Shown here one piece after another: positions 1 to 13,100 of a stretch of DNA of 64,000 nt (its first letter is position 1; the number at the start of each line of letters is the position of its first letter). Origin of the DNA: Parapristionchus giblindavisi (taxonomy: Eukaryota > Nematoda > Chromadorea > Rhabditida > Diplogasteridae); NCBI GenBank assembly GCA_943737045.1, contig CALSFV010000253.1, forward strand, positions 1 through 64,000, read 5' to 3'. The notes beneath the pieces were generated by a model, which did not search any database, was not told the origin of the DNA, and worked only from the letters and a program-made list of their open reading frames with translations. Position numbers and translations under genes: made by a program.

Positions 1-272
1 GAGAGAGAGAAAGAGAGAGAGAGGGAGAGGGAGAGAGAGACGAGAGAGAGGGAGAGAGATAGAGGGATATATTCGTTGAGGGTTGAGGATGTTGAAGATA
101 GGTGAAAGTCTTCATTGTCATTGGTTTGAAGTCTCTCTCTTCACATCATTGAGTATTCCATTGTCTTAGTCCCCCTCCTCTCTCTCTCCCTCTCCCTCTC
201 CCTCTCTCTCCCTCTCTCTCCCTCTCTCTCCCTCTCCCTCTCCCTCTCCCTCCATCTCTCCCTCTCTCTCTA
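1..272. repeat. GA/CT microsatellites
   Basis: A GA-rich tract (about 1-66) is followed by a CT tract (about 176-272), mostly GAGAGG/CCCTCT hexamers. No exon is supported in 1-1186. Another CT tract lies at 1024-1075. The stretch is upstream of the sup-12-like gene and may include its promoter, but I see no specific site. Confidence 0.85.
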
Positions 273-1186
273 GGATGTCCACTCTAAAAGAATCTTCTTC
301 TCCTCTCGAATAAGATGTCCATATTTGTTCACTTGAGACACTTCAAAATCCCTCTTATCTATCTTAGCCTCCCCTGTCCTTGTTTCGCTACATTGCTTAA
401 CTAATACATATGTTAATATAATTTTATTCGGTATTGTTTTATAATTATCAGTGATCTCCCGCCGGACCTGGTGTGCCGTGAATATCGGTATTTACATATC
501 TTTATCTTTCACCTTCTTACTTTGGCTTGCGTGGTGTCAATACAGGGGGGGGGGGGGGAAGTTTCTATTCGCTAGTCAAAGAAGAAGACCCTCGAGTATG
601 GTTGTGACTAATCTGAACCTGCGTGCCATGAACCTCTGAGCGACATAATAATAATAATATAATATTTATACGTATTCATGAGTAAACAGTGAAACGTGTG
701 ATAGAAGTAAAAGAAACGAAATGAATCGAGACAAGAAAATGATGAGAAAGATAATGACAATGAAATTCTCACGGGTTAAAGAGTAGAATAATGGACGAAT
801 CTTTGGAACAATAGACATGGGGACACATTATGTCTATTGAATCTGGTAGAGGACAGAACTCTGTTTTGTTGGCCACTCGTTCATTATGGTAGTAACGCAC
901 CCAACATCTCCTGGTTCTCCTTCGTTGATCAATAATTATCGATTTTGGTTTTTTCATCTATTGATTGATCCCGAAGCTTTAAAAACTTCCACTGAATCTC
1001 TTCATATCTTCCACCTTATGCCTCTCACTCTCTCCCTCTCCTTCTCTCCCTCTCTCTCCCTCTCCCTCTCCCTCTTGAACCTTCTGTCATTTACACAGCT
1101 TCGATTCGCTCGCGCTACTCTTTATTACGTTCGTTCATCCTGATCTCATCGATTGTATCCCTGATTAGTAAAGCTCGCCTTACAGT

Positions 1187-2767
1187 ATGCACTCGATGTA
1201 CGCACTACACTCTGGCGGCACGTCGGTCGCCGAGTTGCAGGCTGCTGCCGCTGCGGCCCTGGCGTCAACCACGGATGTCAATCCGGTCACTGGTGAGTGA
1301 GATGTTGAATACATTTTTTTGACTCCCATGACTTTTTGTGCATTTTGAACAAACAGACCAACTAAAAAAAGCCAATGTATTTTACTAAAATACGTCTCGT
1401 CTAACACATCTTTTCATGGTCCCCGAAAAATTACAAATGAATTTCTTTTATTATTATTTAAAAGCACGCTTTCTCATTATACATAACTTTTTAAAGCATT
1501 ATTTCTGTTAATTATTTAAAAAAATCTATTCCAGGCAGCAAGGACACCATGCTAACCAAGATCTTCGTCGGCGGCCTTCCCTATCACACATCCGACAAGA
1601 CCCTACACGAGTATTTTGAGCAGGTACGGTAGACTACTGTAGTCTCATTATTTATGATCGCGAACTGAATTTAGAATACTGTAGCCAGATTATGATCGTA
1701 AAGTGATTTCAGACTACTGTAGCCGCATTATGATCGCAAACTGATTTTTTAATTATTTACTTTTTGTAGTTCGGAGAAATCGAAGAGGCCGTCGTGATCA
1801 CGGATCGGCAAACACAGAAGAGCAGAGGATACGGATTTGTGAGTTGGCTGAGATGATTTATTTTAAAGAGTTCACCTGATAATACATACTCGAGTGGTTG
1901 CATGTACTTTAGCTGTAGTTTGGTTTGGGTTGAGTGGTTTGCCTTGATTCCCAATACTAGATTTTCGCATTATGTTAAAGGAAGCTGGCATACAAAAATT
2001 TCAATTCGAAATAGTTAAAATAGTTGATCTCATGTTGATAAGCTCAAGAAACTGATCAGAAATATGTATTTGAAAGGTTGAATCGACCCTCTTGTAAGAA
2101 GTTGGGTTACTGTAGCCTGCCCCACACCACGGGCGAGGTTTCCGAACTAGTATGCTAACTCCATCAAAAAGCTAAAAAAACCGATCATTGAGTTTTATTC
2201 TTCATAATTCTCCACTGTGGATAGAATTATCATCAAAATATTCAATTTCAAGTCGTCTCCAAAGAGTTGGTGTGGTAATTAGGAAAAGGCTCCCGCTAAT
2301 TGGAGCAGACTGTAGTTTTTTAACTGCGCCGTTCTTCTTACCAGAGAATCCTTATGATATAAGATTTATATATTTCGAAACAGAATTTCAAGCTCTTTTA
2401 TATGAGATCAACTTGTTTTTCGTTTCCCGGTCCCTTTAAAGAGAGAATGGTATGCATAGTGAAGACACCTTCGGCATTGATTTACCTATGAATTTTATAA
2501 AGGATAAAGAGTGTTTTAATAAATAAAAAAATATCCATTTGAAAGGAGGGTAATCAATATACTTCACTGTAATCTCAATGTTTCAAATATTTCATCGATA
2601 GCATTTGCTTTGACTGATCCATTTTCCAGCTGTAGTAAATGCAATGACGAGATCATAGGATAACCGATCATTACGAATATCGATCGATGGACAACTGTTT
2701 GGTTGATGGAATGAAATATATGAGAGAGAGAGAGGGAGAGAGAGGGGGGAGAGAGGGAGAGAGAGGG

Positions 2768-2824
<57 letters not shown>

Positions 2825-3857
2825 GGAGAGGATAGGGAGGCATATTTATGACCTGGCAGAGTATTACACCAGTCAATGCAGATGTGGACTAGAAGTTGGG
2901 AAAGATGGTGGGAGATGAGATGTAGGGAAAGGTAGAGGGAGAATTTTAAAGCTAGAGGGAGAGGGAGAGGGAGAGGGAGAGGGAGAGGGAGAGGGAGAGG
3001 GAGAGGGAGAGGGAGAGGGAGAAATGGAGCTGGAATATGTGTAAAGATGATGCGGTGAGCGTAGAGGTGATTTATGCTTTAAAATGATCGAAAGAATCGA
3101 TAATCCGGTTATTAAATCTATAGAAAGAATGAGGATTATGTGATATTTGTAAAGGAACATGATCGATGATACACGTAATTATGTATCAATGAAACAATGA
3201 AATACAATGAATATGTTGAAATACCATCAAGATACACGATGACCCGATGAATAGAAGAAAGAATTAAACGTCATTGATCTATGAAGGACCCCCTGTCATG
3301 ACCCACCGCACCAATGTGCAGATGCGATAAAGATTATTATTATTATATGAAACAATGAACACATATTATATGTTTTGAAATTTTTGTTTATTTAGTTATT
3401 TATCATAGAGCTGTTTCAACATGAAACAAGCGATTGAAATTAACAAAATGTAAGAAAAATACCACTAGATTAACCTACATTTATACAAAAAAATTTTGCA
3501 AGCAATCCGAAAATATTGGAAATTTTAATTTATTTATACATTTTTAATATGATATTGCAGGTAACAATGAAGGACCGACCAGCCGCAGAGCGCGCGTGCA
3601 AAGACCCCAATCCCATCATCGATGGACGTAAAGCCAATGTGAATCTAGCTTATCTCGGAGCCAAGCCCAGAGGAAACCTACAACTTGCAGGTATGGTAAT
3701 GATTGTGAATTTGATAATAATAATAGATAAATTAAAAGTGAAATCGTATCTCGGAATATATCTGTATGGAATATGGAATATATAATGATTACTAAATGAA
3801 CATTTTTGAAGTTTTTTTCGAGAAAGAGAGTGCTATGGACGAGAGAGTTGTGATATA

Positions 3858-3890
<33 letters not shown>

Positions 3891-6116
3891 TGATAGATAT
3901 GTGCAACCCAGAGCATTAACTTTGTGTAATCACATCAATTGCGAGTTGTCATAGACCTTACCTAAGATTTCTCTTTGCCGTGATTGAATTTTTTCGAGGG
4001 TGGTTTATGATTTGTTCAAAAGTTGCGAAAAGAACAATAGACACACAGAGAAAAAGTGCATCCCACAGCACATAATACCTGTGAAGTGTTATATTTAACA
4101 CTTTCTGGGTGTTAAAATAGCTTAAAAGTGTTAAATATAGCACTTCACAGGTCCCATGTGCTGTGGGCACTCCTTGTGTGGAGAAAACTCTTCGTTTTGC
4201 AGTCACTCTCGCCCAATTTCCTTTCTTTTCGTGACCCTTGAACACATCACATTACTGGTTTGGCTTGCCTGTGCATGGCGGTACTCATTCTTCATTTGTA
4301 GCTCTGTCCAACGGAGTCCAACTGCCGCTCCAAACGCAGCTCCAGGCCCTGTTCCCTCAGCGACTCGGGTAAGCGACTCCGGATTTGTTGTGTGCCTACC
4401 GTAATCTACACCAAAAGAGACGAGATTTCCCAATATCTTAACTTGTATAGACATTGTTCACTACAGAATGGTTGGCTGAAATGTGAGACCAAGATGGAAA
4501 TTCAATCAATCAATCAATCAATGAATACGTTGGTGAGCTTGATACTAGTGTGGCGTGAATACTTTTTCGAAGCGAATGTCGATTTTCTGAGGCCATTAGT
4601 TCGTATAATTACTACCTGTACTGCATAAGAATGACCAATCGATCGATCTATCGCTTATACTCCACCTTCTCCTCCTTTTCTATCACACAATCCTGAGTTG
4701 AGTCATAAGTATGTCCCGATTGAACTGAACTGATTACTACCGTAATACTTACCGTACTCTTTGGGTCTGCCGTGTAGATAGATAAGGAGTATTGATTGAT
4801 TCCATTTGTCTTTCTTTTATTGATTAGTGCCGTGGGTATTAGAGAGATATACTTGCTTCCACACACCCCCAACTACTATATATACAGTACCCCCTGCGTG
4901 CGTGGTGCAACATTGTGTGTAATATCTAGTGCGACGTTTCCGAAACGTCGCTTCCAGTATATATCAGTGTTCTCTAGCCATCCTAATAACCTCACCGTCA
5001 GATTAGCATATCATGGTCACTCGCATTATTAGCCAATAACGACATATTCGGAACATTTTATTTGATTTTGACAGAATGTGGAACGAGGTGCTTGCATATA
5101 TTAATCACGAGAGTCATACATATTAATATCCATTATTGTGTTCTTATTGATTGATACAATGCAGTTCTTTCAACGTCTGCCGTTCTCTTTTCTTTTCATT
5201 GGGACTTGGCTAGCGATAGAGCAAGTGTGTGATCGTATCCCCTCTTGCAGCATGCCACAGTTGTATCTGCCCCAGCAAGCTGCGTTCATGAACCCCCTAC
5301 TCGGACTGGGCGCTGCGGCTCAGCCCAATCACCACTTGATGGACTACTCGCAAGCACTGGCTATGGCCATGGCCGCGCAGAGTGGAGGTGTGCAGGGACA
5401 GGGCATCAACCCAGCTGCCGCTGCGGCTCTCTTCCATCAAGCACAAGGTAGGTGTATACTTTAAGCTCCAAATTAAGTTAGTTTTCCGTTCTGGCAAAAC
5501 TCTCTCGCAGACAAAAAAGCGAGAGAGTTTTACAAGTTGTCAGAGCGGAGAATTACAGAAATTACCTGCTCTGTCCACAGGACCCAGCAAATATAGCAAA
5601 TCAGAGAGTGTGGATAGGCCGAGAGTTTCAAATAATCTAGCGATGTCCTTGCTGTTCTTGATTTTTTAAATTAATTAAAAAAAAATTTTTCAGTGCCAGT
5701 TTCATCAAGTGGTTCATTGGATCCCTACGCCGCCGCTGCTTCTGCCTATAATCCATATGGTACGCTACTTTATTTTCATTTGCCAGATGTTCTTGAAGAA
5801 CATCGTTCCAGTTTACATTTGAGAAACATACCTGGATTTAGCAGATCATGGTTCATTGTTCATAGTTCACCTGTTCATCACTTTCTGTACTTATGCGCGA
5901 ATGCGATAAAGATTGGTACTGAAAAAGCCTCAGGCATGTTGCTTCCCATGAAATAATCATATTGTGTCAAATATTTGCCCAAATACTGGAGTATTGCCTT
6001 TCTAGTTAAATAACGTGCTCATTTCAGCCGCCGCGTTCCCTGGCGGATTCAACATTCAATCAGCTCAATTGGCCGCGGCATCCGCAGCTGCAGCCGTTGA
6101 ACATCAACGTGTCTAA
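1187..6116 (+). CDS. sup-12: SUP-12/RBM24-like RNA-binding protein, 8 exons, 270 aa
   Basis: Joined exons 1187-1292, 1535-1623, 1770-1838, 3561-3690, 4302-4368, 5251-5447, 5694-5759 and 6028-6116 total 813 nt with every phase matching and a TAA stop. One RRM spans about residues 44-122, with RNP2 'IFVGGLPY' and RNP1 'KSRGYGFV', followed by the '[16 protein letters not shown]' end that is diagnostic of the SUP-12/RBM24/RBM38 family. The C-terminal half is alanine-, glutamine- and proline-rich, as in that family. In C. elegans, SUP-12 is a muscle nuclear splicing regulator binding GU-rich RNA; that role is inferred here by homology. The start is the ATG two bases after an acceptor-like TTACAG, which could be a trans-splice site or an intron end, so an upstream exon cannot be excluded. 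Length is close to the known nematode protein. Intron 3 (1839-3560) is large and filled with microsatellites. Confidence 0.93.
2728..3022. repeat. GA dinucleotide and GGGAGA hexamer arrays in sup-12 intron 3
   Basis: A (GA)n run at about 2728-2824 and a clean GGGAGA hexamer array at about 2955-3022 sit in the third intron. Purine-only tracts of this kind can be length-variable and may form triplex structures. The Ser/Leu/Pro-rich ORFs here are translations of the repeat. Confidence 0.9.
3856..3891. repeat. AAT trinucleotide repeat in sup-12 intron 4
   Basis: About 11 copies of AAT in the fourth intron. Confidence 0.85.
4055..4178. repeat. palindromic MITE-like element in sup-12 intron 4
   Basis: Two near-perfect inverted arms of about 50 bp meet around 4115. 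The left arm reads through CCCACAGCACAT and CCTGTGAAGTG; the right arm carries their reverse complements CACTTCACAGG and ATGTGCTGTGGG. No ORF is present. This is the structure of a short foldback DNA element. Confidence 0.75.
5459..5570. repeat. CTCTCCGCTCTGGC-type hairpin repeat, copy in sup-12 intron 6
   Basis: A member of a foldback family recurring through the window. Each copy has an arm like TTTCCGTTCTGGCAAAACTC, a short loop around CTCTCGC...GCGAGAGAG, and the complementary arm GTCAGAGCGGAGAAT. Confidence 0.7.
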
Positions 6117-6117
6117 G

Positions 6118-6253
6118 TCATCTCTCTGCCTTATGCATTAAGTTCACTACCTTATACATGAAGTCATCTCTGGCTTATGCATTAAGTTCTATGCCTTATG
6201 CATTAAGTTCTCTGCCTTATGCATTAAGTTCTATGCCTTATGCATTAAGTTCC
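6118..6253 (+). repeat. 20-bp tandem repeat just 3' of the sup-12 stop
   Basis: Six or so copies of a unit close to TGCCTTATGCATTAAGTTCT start within a few bases of the TAA stop, so they probably lie in the 3' UTR. The core ATGCAT is self-complementary. No clear AATAAA signal was found nearby. Confidence 0.8.
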
Positions 6254-7117
6254 TAAATCCTAAGTAACTTTTCCACTCATATTATGTCCACTCGTCACAC
6301 ATGGTTCAAAATATCTATTTCCTTCGTATAATTCAGGCCAAATGCCTTCTAGTCTCCGTCCAAGTTCTGTGTCCCATATTCTATTGTACTCCCCGACACT
6401 TTCGCCGTGCTCCCTATTGCCAATCGCTCATTTTGCTTGAAAACCGATGATGAAATCAATCAATATTTTCAAAAATTCAATCAATACTATATTATATATT
6501 CTTTATCATAAAAAGCTCTCAGCCTACTCTCATATGTTCTATTGTCATCAAAATAGTCGGAAGCTAGATCAAATATATTATATACCTATATACCTTGCAT
6601 TTATGTTATTATCTCCCCTCACCATTTTGAGCATTTTCTAATCTGTCTATGTGTTAATAAGCAAAGTATGTAGAGAAAGAGATCGGATATGAATCTAGCG
6701 ATTTTGAGGCCTTAAAGAGGCTCACACCCCGAGCTAAGTTTAATCTCCGCATTGGTTATACACTCCCGCAGACAAAGAAAGCGAGAGCGTATGACCAGAG
6801 TGGAGAGTTTTACTTTAGCTCCGGGTGTCGCTTTAACCACCGTCAGCGGTCCCTTCATTTCTATGATCACCATTGATCAAAGATCGTTGATGGTGGTTTC
6901 ATCCTCATAGGCAGAATCAGATAGCATTTATATTGTACCGTATTCACGTTCATTTATTATATCTCGTGCCACCAAATGTGTACTGTTCAGATGAGAAAAT
7001 GGCGATAAACTTTTCATTTATAATTATTTTTACATTTTTAAATGACAATATACATTTCACATTTTTTACTCTTGATAAATGTGTTTTAAATATACTGGAT
7101 GTTACAAAAAAGAGGAA
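6254..7117. other. intergenic region between sup-12 and the NHR gene
   Basis: The two genes converge here. One copy of the CTCTCCGCTCTGGC-type hairpin family lies at about 6712-6835 (arms around AGCTAAGTTTAATCTCCGC and GGAGAGTTTTACTTTAGCTC). Otherwise it is AT-rich sequence with no supported gene. Confidence 0.6.
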
Positions 7118-10100
7118 TTATGAGTTCTGAACTTGATACACGACATTTTCGTCGGTAATCACATCAAGGAGTCGACACAGTTCAAAGTGTACGGGAACTT
7201 GGGCTATCCGCGACTGAAAAATATTGATTAATGGAATAGCAATAGGGTAATTGTTTAAAAAGATAAATGTTTTGAGCATTCTGACTTCCTTTGTTTGCAA
7301 GAGTGGAGAGTTTCGCAACTATCTTAATTTGTGTGCATTTGCAGATGAATTTATGTGTTTTCAAGACATTACTGTTCACAATAGTTGGTCTTCGAGCTTT
7401 CTGTCATCCAATCAGCTGAACGACTCTTTAAAGGGGAGCTTTACCCATAGCCATCGGCCACTTCACTTCGCGCAATGTTTGTTTGTTTGTTCTAAGAAGA
7501 GGGTTCTTCTCCCCGTTCTCTGCCGGTTTCTCTTCCCATCTGAAACCATCGCAAATACCGAACGGCTAAGAGCTTGTCAAAATGATCTTCTTCATTGCTT
7601 AGCATTGCTAGCAGAAAATTATCGGAATTGTTTAAATGAACAACCCGTTAACCGGGTTTCAAGTCCTAAGTGTGGGGACACCCCAGAGCTAATTGGAAAC
7701 TGTCCGTTCTTGCCACACGCTCGCATTTTCATTGTCTGTGAGAGAGAGCGGAACGGCGGGTCAATTTGGCTTGTAGCACAGTATTCTGGTTCAAGCCATT
7801 TTGTTTCCATAGCCAGACAAGCGAAAGACGATTGCATTTGAGAGAGTTTCTATGTTGAGCGGTCGTTTTGGCTTTCACATTCTATAGAACATTGTGGTAG
7901 CGTGCCTTTCAAAGGGGACGCTCATTGTCAGAGAATACTAGTCCTTGCTTGCACAGCGTTTCGAGAGCGGAATTTAGCGAGGCGACGAGAGAAAAAGAGA
8001 GACAAAGAGAGGCGAGAGAGACTGCAGACAGTTAGAGACACGCGACGCGACACGCGACGCATGAAAGGGCGCGGAGGAGAGAGACTCCGCCCCCTCAGTT
8101 GATGTGCATTATTGGCATCTTGCCAAAAATTCTATTTCCGCTCTCCCCACAGGGCTGAAACGCTGTGTGCTTGCTAAACGATTTCCCCACATTTGGGGGT
8201 AGGCTTAGCATAGTGAACAAAATTTACAAAGAGTTGAAAAAGCTCGATACCTGTACAGACATCAGCATGACGAACAGTTCTCCTAATCGCTGTGCGCACT
8301 CAATCGATCGATCTTCCTCCTTGTAGAGATCGTGCAACTCATGGAGGATATTCTTCCTGTAGCGCTCACTGATCTCGATGAGACCATCGGATGCTGGCGT
8401 GGTTTCTGAAAGGAAATTAGTAAATTTATTTAAAGTATTTTAAGATTGATATTAAAATAATTGAGTAAAGATGGTAAAGTCAGGAGGTAAGAAAGAAGGC
8501 TACAATTACGTGATCGTAGCATACAATAATTATGACTTGTACGAATGATTTTGGATCTTCCCTCTTTATTCAATGTAATCAAAAAAAGTTAAAACATCCC
8601 AAGCTAATTTGAATCACTCCCCCACCTCTTTCTCTCGCTTTATTTGTCAACGAGAGATCATTGTCAGAGAGGAAAGTAAAACTAGCTTGGCGGTGTTCCT
8701 TGTTCCACTCGCCCCAAGCTAATTTGAAACTCTCCGCTCTGGTAATACTTTCTCGTAAACAAAGAAAGTGAGCGAGCATTGTCAGGGCGGAGAATAAAAA
8801 TAGCTGTGGTGTGCCTTTTAAAGAAGGGGACCCATGAGTTGGCATGACTGACTCCCGCCACGATAAGCATGATGGCTATTGTTTATATTATATGGCAATT
8901 GGCGTAAGGGATAGTGAGAAAATGAGAGAGAAAGTATGCAAATTCTATGAGCACTCTCTACATGCCTTAAAAGTTGTACTTTCAATGCTCATAGTGAGCT
9001 TTAAACATATCGGGATGTAGCGAAATCGCTACTCTAATTCATATTTATATCAAATATTCTCAAAATAGCAAAATAAAGAACAAAAAAGGAAAGAACAAAA
9101 GTCAGAAGAATCATACTGTAGAATTTGAATTGCCTCCAAAAATGGTCTCATACAGAAGATAGCATACGGTATTCAGTTTCCGGCTCTGGAGTTCAAATCT
9201 CTAATGTCAGCACTTTATCTCTGCTGAATCGCTGCTCGTCGTCTCCGTATATTTTATTACTTCACTCATTTATTTGTGTTGTTAACTAAGTTATCGCATT
9301 AGGTCTTTTCCGTTGTTTTATTACCCTGTTGGCTATACTCCTTACAAGTTTAATTACCCAAGTTTGAGGTGATACTCATCTCTCCCTCGATTGGTTCGTC
9401 TACTCGTATTTCTCACACATATCAACTCAGAAGGCACTAGTCAGAGATCAGAACGGAGGTACTCAGAACGGAAGGACACGTTTCCCCTCGTACCGGTACT
9501 TTCCTTTTCTCTTGTCTTGTTTCTTGATTGTGCAGAGAAGTTAAATGAGTAATAACTATTTTGAGTCATAAACAATATATTTATTTCCACTTGTGATATT
9601 GTTACTTTACATCATAAGGGAATAATAAGTGTGTAATTAGTGGTTCTCCGTTCTCTTCGTTCTCAGACTAAGCGATTATCACAAAGATCAGACGTGAAAT
9701 CGTTTATATGGTGCATCGGCCGGGAAGCAGCCGATAGTTGATCGGTGGGAGAATACCCCGGAGTGCTATCCCGAATCAAGTCATGAGGCCAAAAGCGATG
9801 GTATGCGTACAGTACTCAGCAGGGCTGGTGCCTCGATGGAACTCGGCTTATGGAGGGGTGGCATGTAAAGGATGCATGGCCACGGCCCGATGAACCATAG
9901 CGACAGAGGAGAGGACAGCGGAGTACGGGGGCTTAGCTCAGTGGTAGAGCAGCCGACTTGCAAGCGGAAGGTCGTTGGTTCGAGTCCTTCAGCCTCCATC
10001 GTCTTTTGCGCGCTCCTCTGACATGAGAGACTTACAATCTCTACATGGCGACCACGGTAGGGAAGCAGCCGATAGTTGATCGGTGGGAGAATACCCCGGA

Positions 10101-13100
10101 GTGCTATCCCGAATCAAGTCATGAGGCCAAAAGCGATGGTATGCGTACAGTACTCAGCAGGGCTGGTGCCTCGATGGAACTCGGCTTATGGAGGGGTGGC
10201 ATGTAAAGGATGCATGGCCACGGCCCGATGAACCATAGCGACAGAGGAGAGGACAGCGGAGTACGGGGGCTTAGCTCAGTGGTAGAGCAGCCGACTTGCA
10301 AGCGGAAGGTCGTTGGTTCGAGTCCTTCAGCCTCCATCGTCTTTTGCGCGCTCCTCTGACATGATGTCAAAGAAACTGTCAGAAGGAACAAGAAGACGTC
10401 TAGCATCACTAGGAATCATAGCAGAAACGCCCACAACAGAGACAGCAACAGCACTACTTCTGCGTCAGTTCCAAGAGGTAAATTTGAGTGATTATGGTGA
10501 TTTCGTGAAGAGAAGTGTGGTCAGTCCAGATAAAAAGGGAATCTGGAGACTACAGAATAGTCGTGTTGATAATAAGAATCTACCAAGAGAGTTTGTTCAT
10601 CCAATCTTCATTCCGACAAAATCGGACAAATCATTAGTTAGACTGATCGTCATAGATACTCATAATGCTTTACTTCACAGTGGTCCAGATGTAGTTATGA
10701 ATCAACTCAAACAATCATTATTCATTCCCAAAGCTAGACAGATAATAAGTAGTCTTTTGAAGAAATGTATCAGATGCAAAAAGATAGATGGTCTGCCATA
10801 TCGTTATTCAGAACCGGTACCTTTGCCGGATAAGAGACTGGTTCCATCCAGACCTTTCACTCATGTAGGAATGGATTACATAGGACCCATTCAATCAACA
10901 AATGAGAACAAGAATTATGTGTTGTTGATAACTTGTCTCTCAACTAGATGTTCACATCTCGAAGTGATACCGTCTCTGAATCCATCAGACTTCATTAACG
11001 GGTTCAGAAGATTCACGTCCAGAAGAGGAATACCGTCCTCTATTATGTCTGACCAAGCGACGACGTTCAAAGCTTCAGATCAGATATTACGGTCGTTGAT
11101 GAAAGAAGATGAAGTCGAAGAGCATATCAGAGGTAAAGGGATTGAATGGTCGTTCACTACTGCACACTCGCCGTGGAAAGGAGGTCTGTATGAAAGATTG
11201 GTGAGATGTTTCAAGTCAGCCATGTATAAATCGATTGGTAAGAAGAAGTTAACAACAGATGAACTACAAACTTTCACATGCGAAGCAGAATCAGTAATGA
11301 ATTCCAGACCTTTGACTCATGTAACCACATCAGATATCAGAGATTATAGTTCCCCTTGTATCAGACCGATCGATTTCTTGATGCCAGAAGTGGTCATAGG
11401 GTGTCCAATTGAGATAGAGAGACTTGAAGAGTACAGAGGTGATACAGAGTATGTTCCACCAGATGAGGTGAACATGAGCAGAGAAAGAGCTATAAGTATA
11501 ATGAAGAAGACAATCGATACCTCAGAGAAATTCTGGAGGATCTGGAAAGAAGGATACTTAAGCACTCTGCGAGACAATCATCTTCATATCTCCCCTCTCC
11601 ACTCAAAGAGAACCACGCCCGTCAGACCCACTACAGGAGAGTTGGTGCTGATAGTTGATGAAAATCAGAGTGTACCGAGACATCTATGGAATATGGGTCT
11701 GATCACAAAAGTGGAAGGTAATCAGATAACTTTGAGGTCACAGAAGGGTAGAATGATCCAGAGACCACAGAATCTCCTCGTTCCGTTGGAGTTAAACACA
11801 ATCGAAGAAGAGGAAGAACAGGTCGAAGGAACAGATCAAGTTCAACCAGTCAGAAGAAGTGCTAGACTTCATAACAAGCAGATACAGTCACTGGCTGGCC
11901 ATGGGGTGCAGTCCGCTTAAACGGCCTCTCCATGGTTGTCTAGGTCGTCATCATTTCGAAGGCACCTAAAGCTAAACATAATCTGTATTTAAACATTTAT
12001 TCTTTGATAGATCTTTATTTATTCTTTGGTAGTAATATATTTCATCAGTAGCTCGTATATTATTGTAGTAAATTCATTTCAAAAAAAAAATTTAATTAAT
12101 TAATATTTAATTAAGTCAATTCACGATTAAATACAGTATCCAAATCAGATAATTCAAATTATTCAAACTGCGCGTCAGCAAAACAGAACATAGCAAAAGT
12201 CGATACTCAGTAAAAGAAAAAAGAGTGCAAAGATCAGAGACCAAAAAATTTCATATTCATGTTTGTTTTTCCAGTTTTTGTCGTATGAAAATTTCCATAC
12301 TGTTTATGTTATGTACTATCATACATATTTTTGCGTTTCAAAAAAAAAAAAAAAAAAAAAAAAAGGGGGAGGAAGTCCTTTGGACTTAATTAATCAAATT
12401 TTCATAATTACAGAGTGAACAGAAGATGGCAGATAGTAAGAATCCTCGTCCCCAAGGAACGTACGGCATCCCAGTCGAGGTTGATGAACCTATGCATGTG
12501 GACCAGATCGATCTAGAAGAAGATAGCCGTGTTTCATCTCCAGGTATCATAATCTCTCCCAATAGTACGATCAAACAACGCAAGTTTATAGAAACGGCAG
12601 TTAACTTGACACTTGCCTCTTTAATCGCTACTGTTGAAATAGCAGTACAGAACCAAATGGAAGATTTGGAGAGTAGGATCAGAATGTTGTTGGATAACCA
12701 GACTCAGAAGATCAATATAATTGATCAGAAACTTTCGATGATTGGTAGTCATATTGGAATATCTGATAAGATGGTATGTAGTCTATAGTAAAGAATTAAA
12801 TTAAATTACAAGATTTAGAAAGACCTCGAAGTACAGCCAGAAAGAAGAGTATCAGATTCTAATTCGACCCAGAATGAGCCGGAAGAGGAGGAGCAGGTTG
12901 AGGTGGTCCCGGACCAGAATCAGAAGATGGTAGTTATGGTCGTCCCTACTCAGAAAAGGATGAATGACCAGAAGGAAGAGGCTGTCGTAGCGAAAAGACC
13001 ATCACTAGAGGAGGTAAAAAGGTTTCAAGTTTCATAAGAATGTATGTAATGTGATCTAATTCCGAGTTCATGGGTATGAATGTTAAGAGAATATAAGTAA

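Larger units (their letters stand above)
9722..10364 (+). repeat. tandemly duplicated 305-bp leader block
   Basis: 9722-10026 and 10060-10364 are near-identical, offset by 338 bp and separated by 33 bp. Each carries a tRNA-Ala-like sequence near its 3' end. The second copy abuts the integrase start codon. Confidence 0.92.

Noticed and set aside
7251..7841. 196-codon plus-strand ORF
   Set aside because: Lies entirely within NHR intron 11 in repeat-rich sequence, opposite strand to the NHR exons, with no recognisable domain.
9781..10409. Duplicate minus-strand ORFs containing 'EGLEPTTFRLQVGCSTTE'
   Set aside because: This peptide is the antisense translation of the tRNA-Ala-like sequence, a common database artefact, and the duplication simply repeats it.
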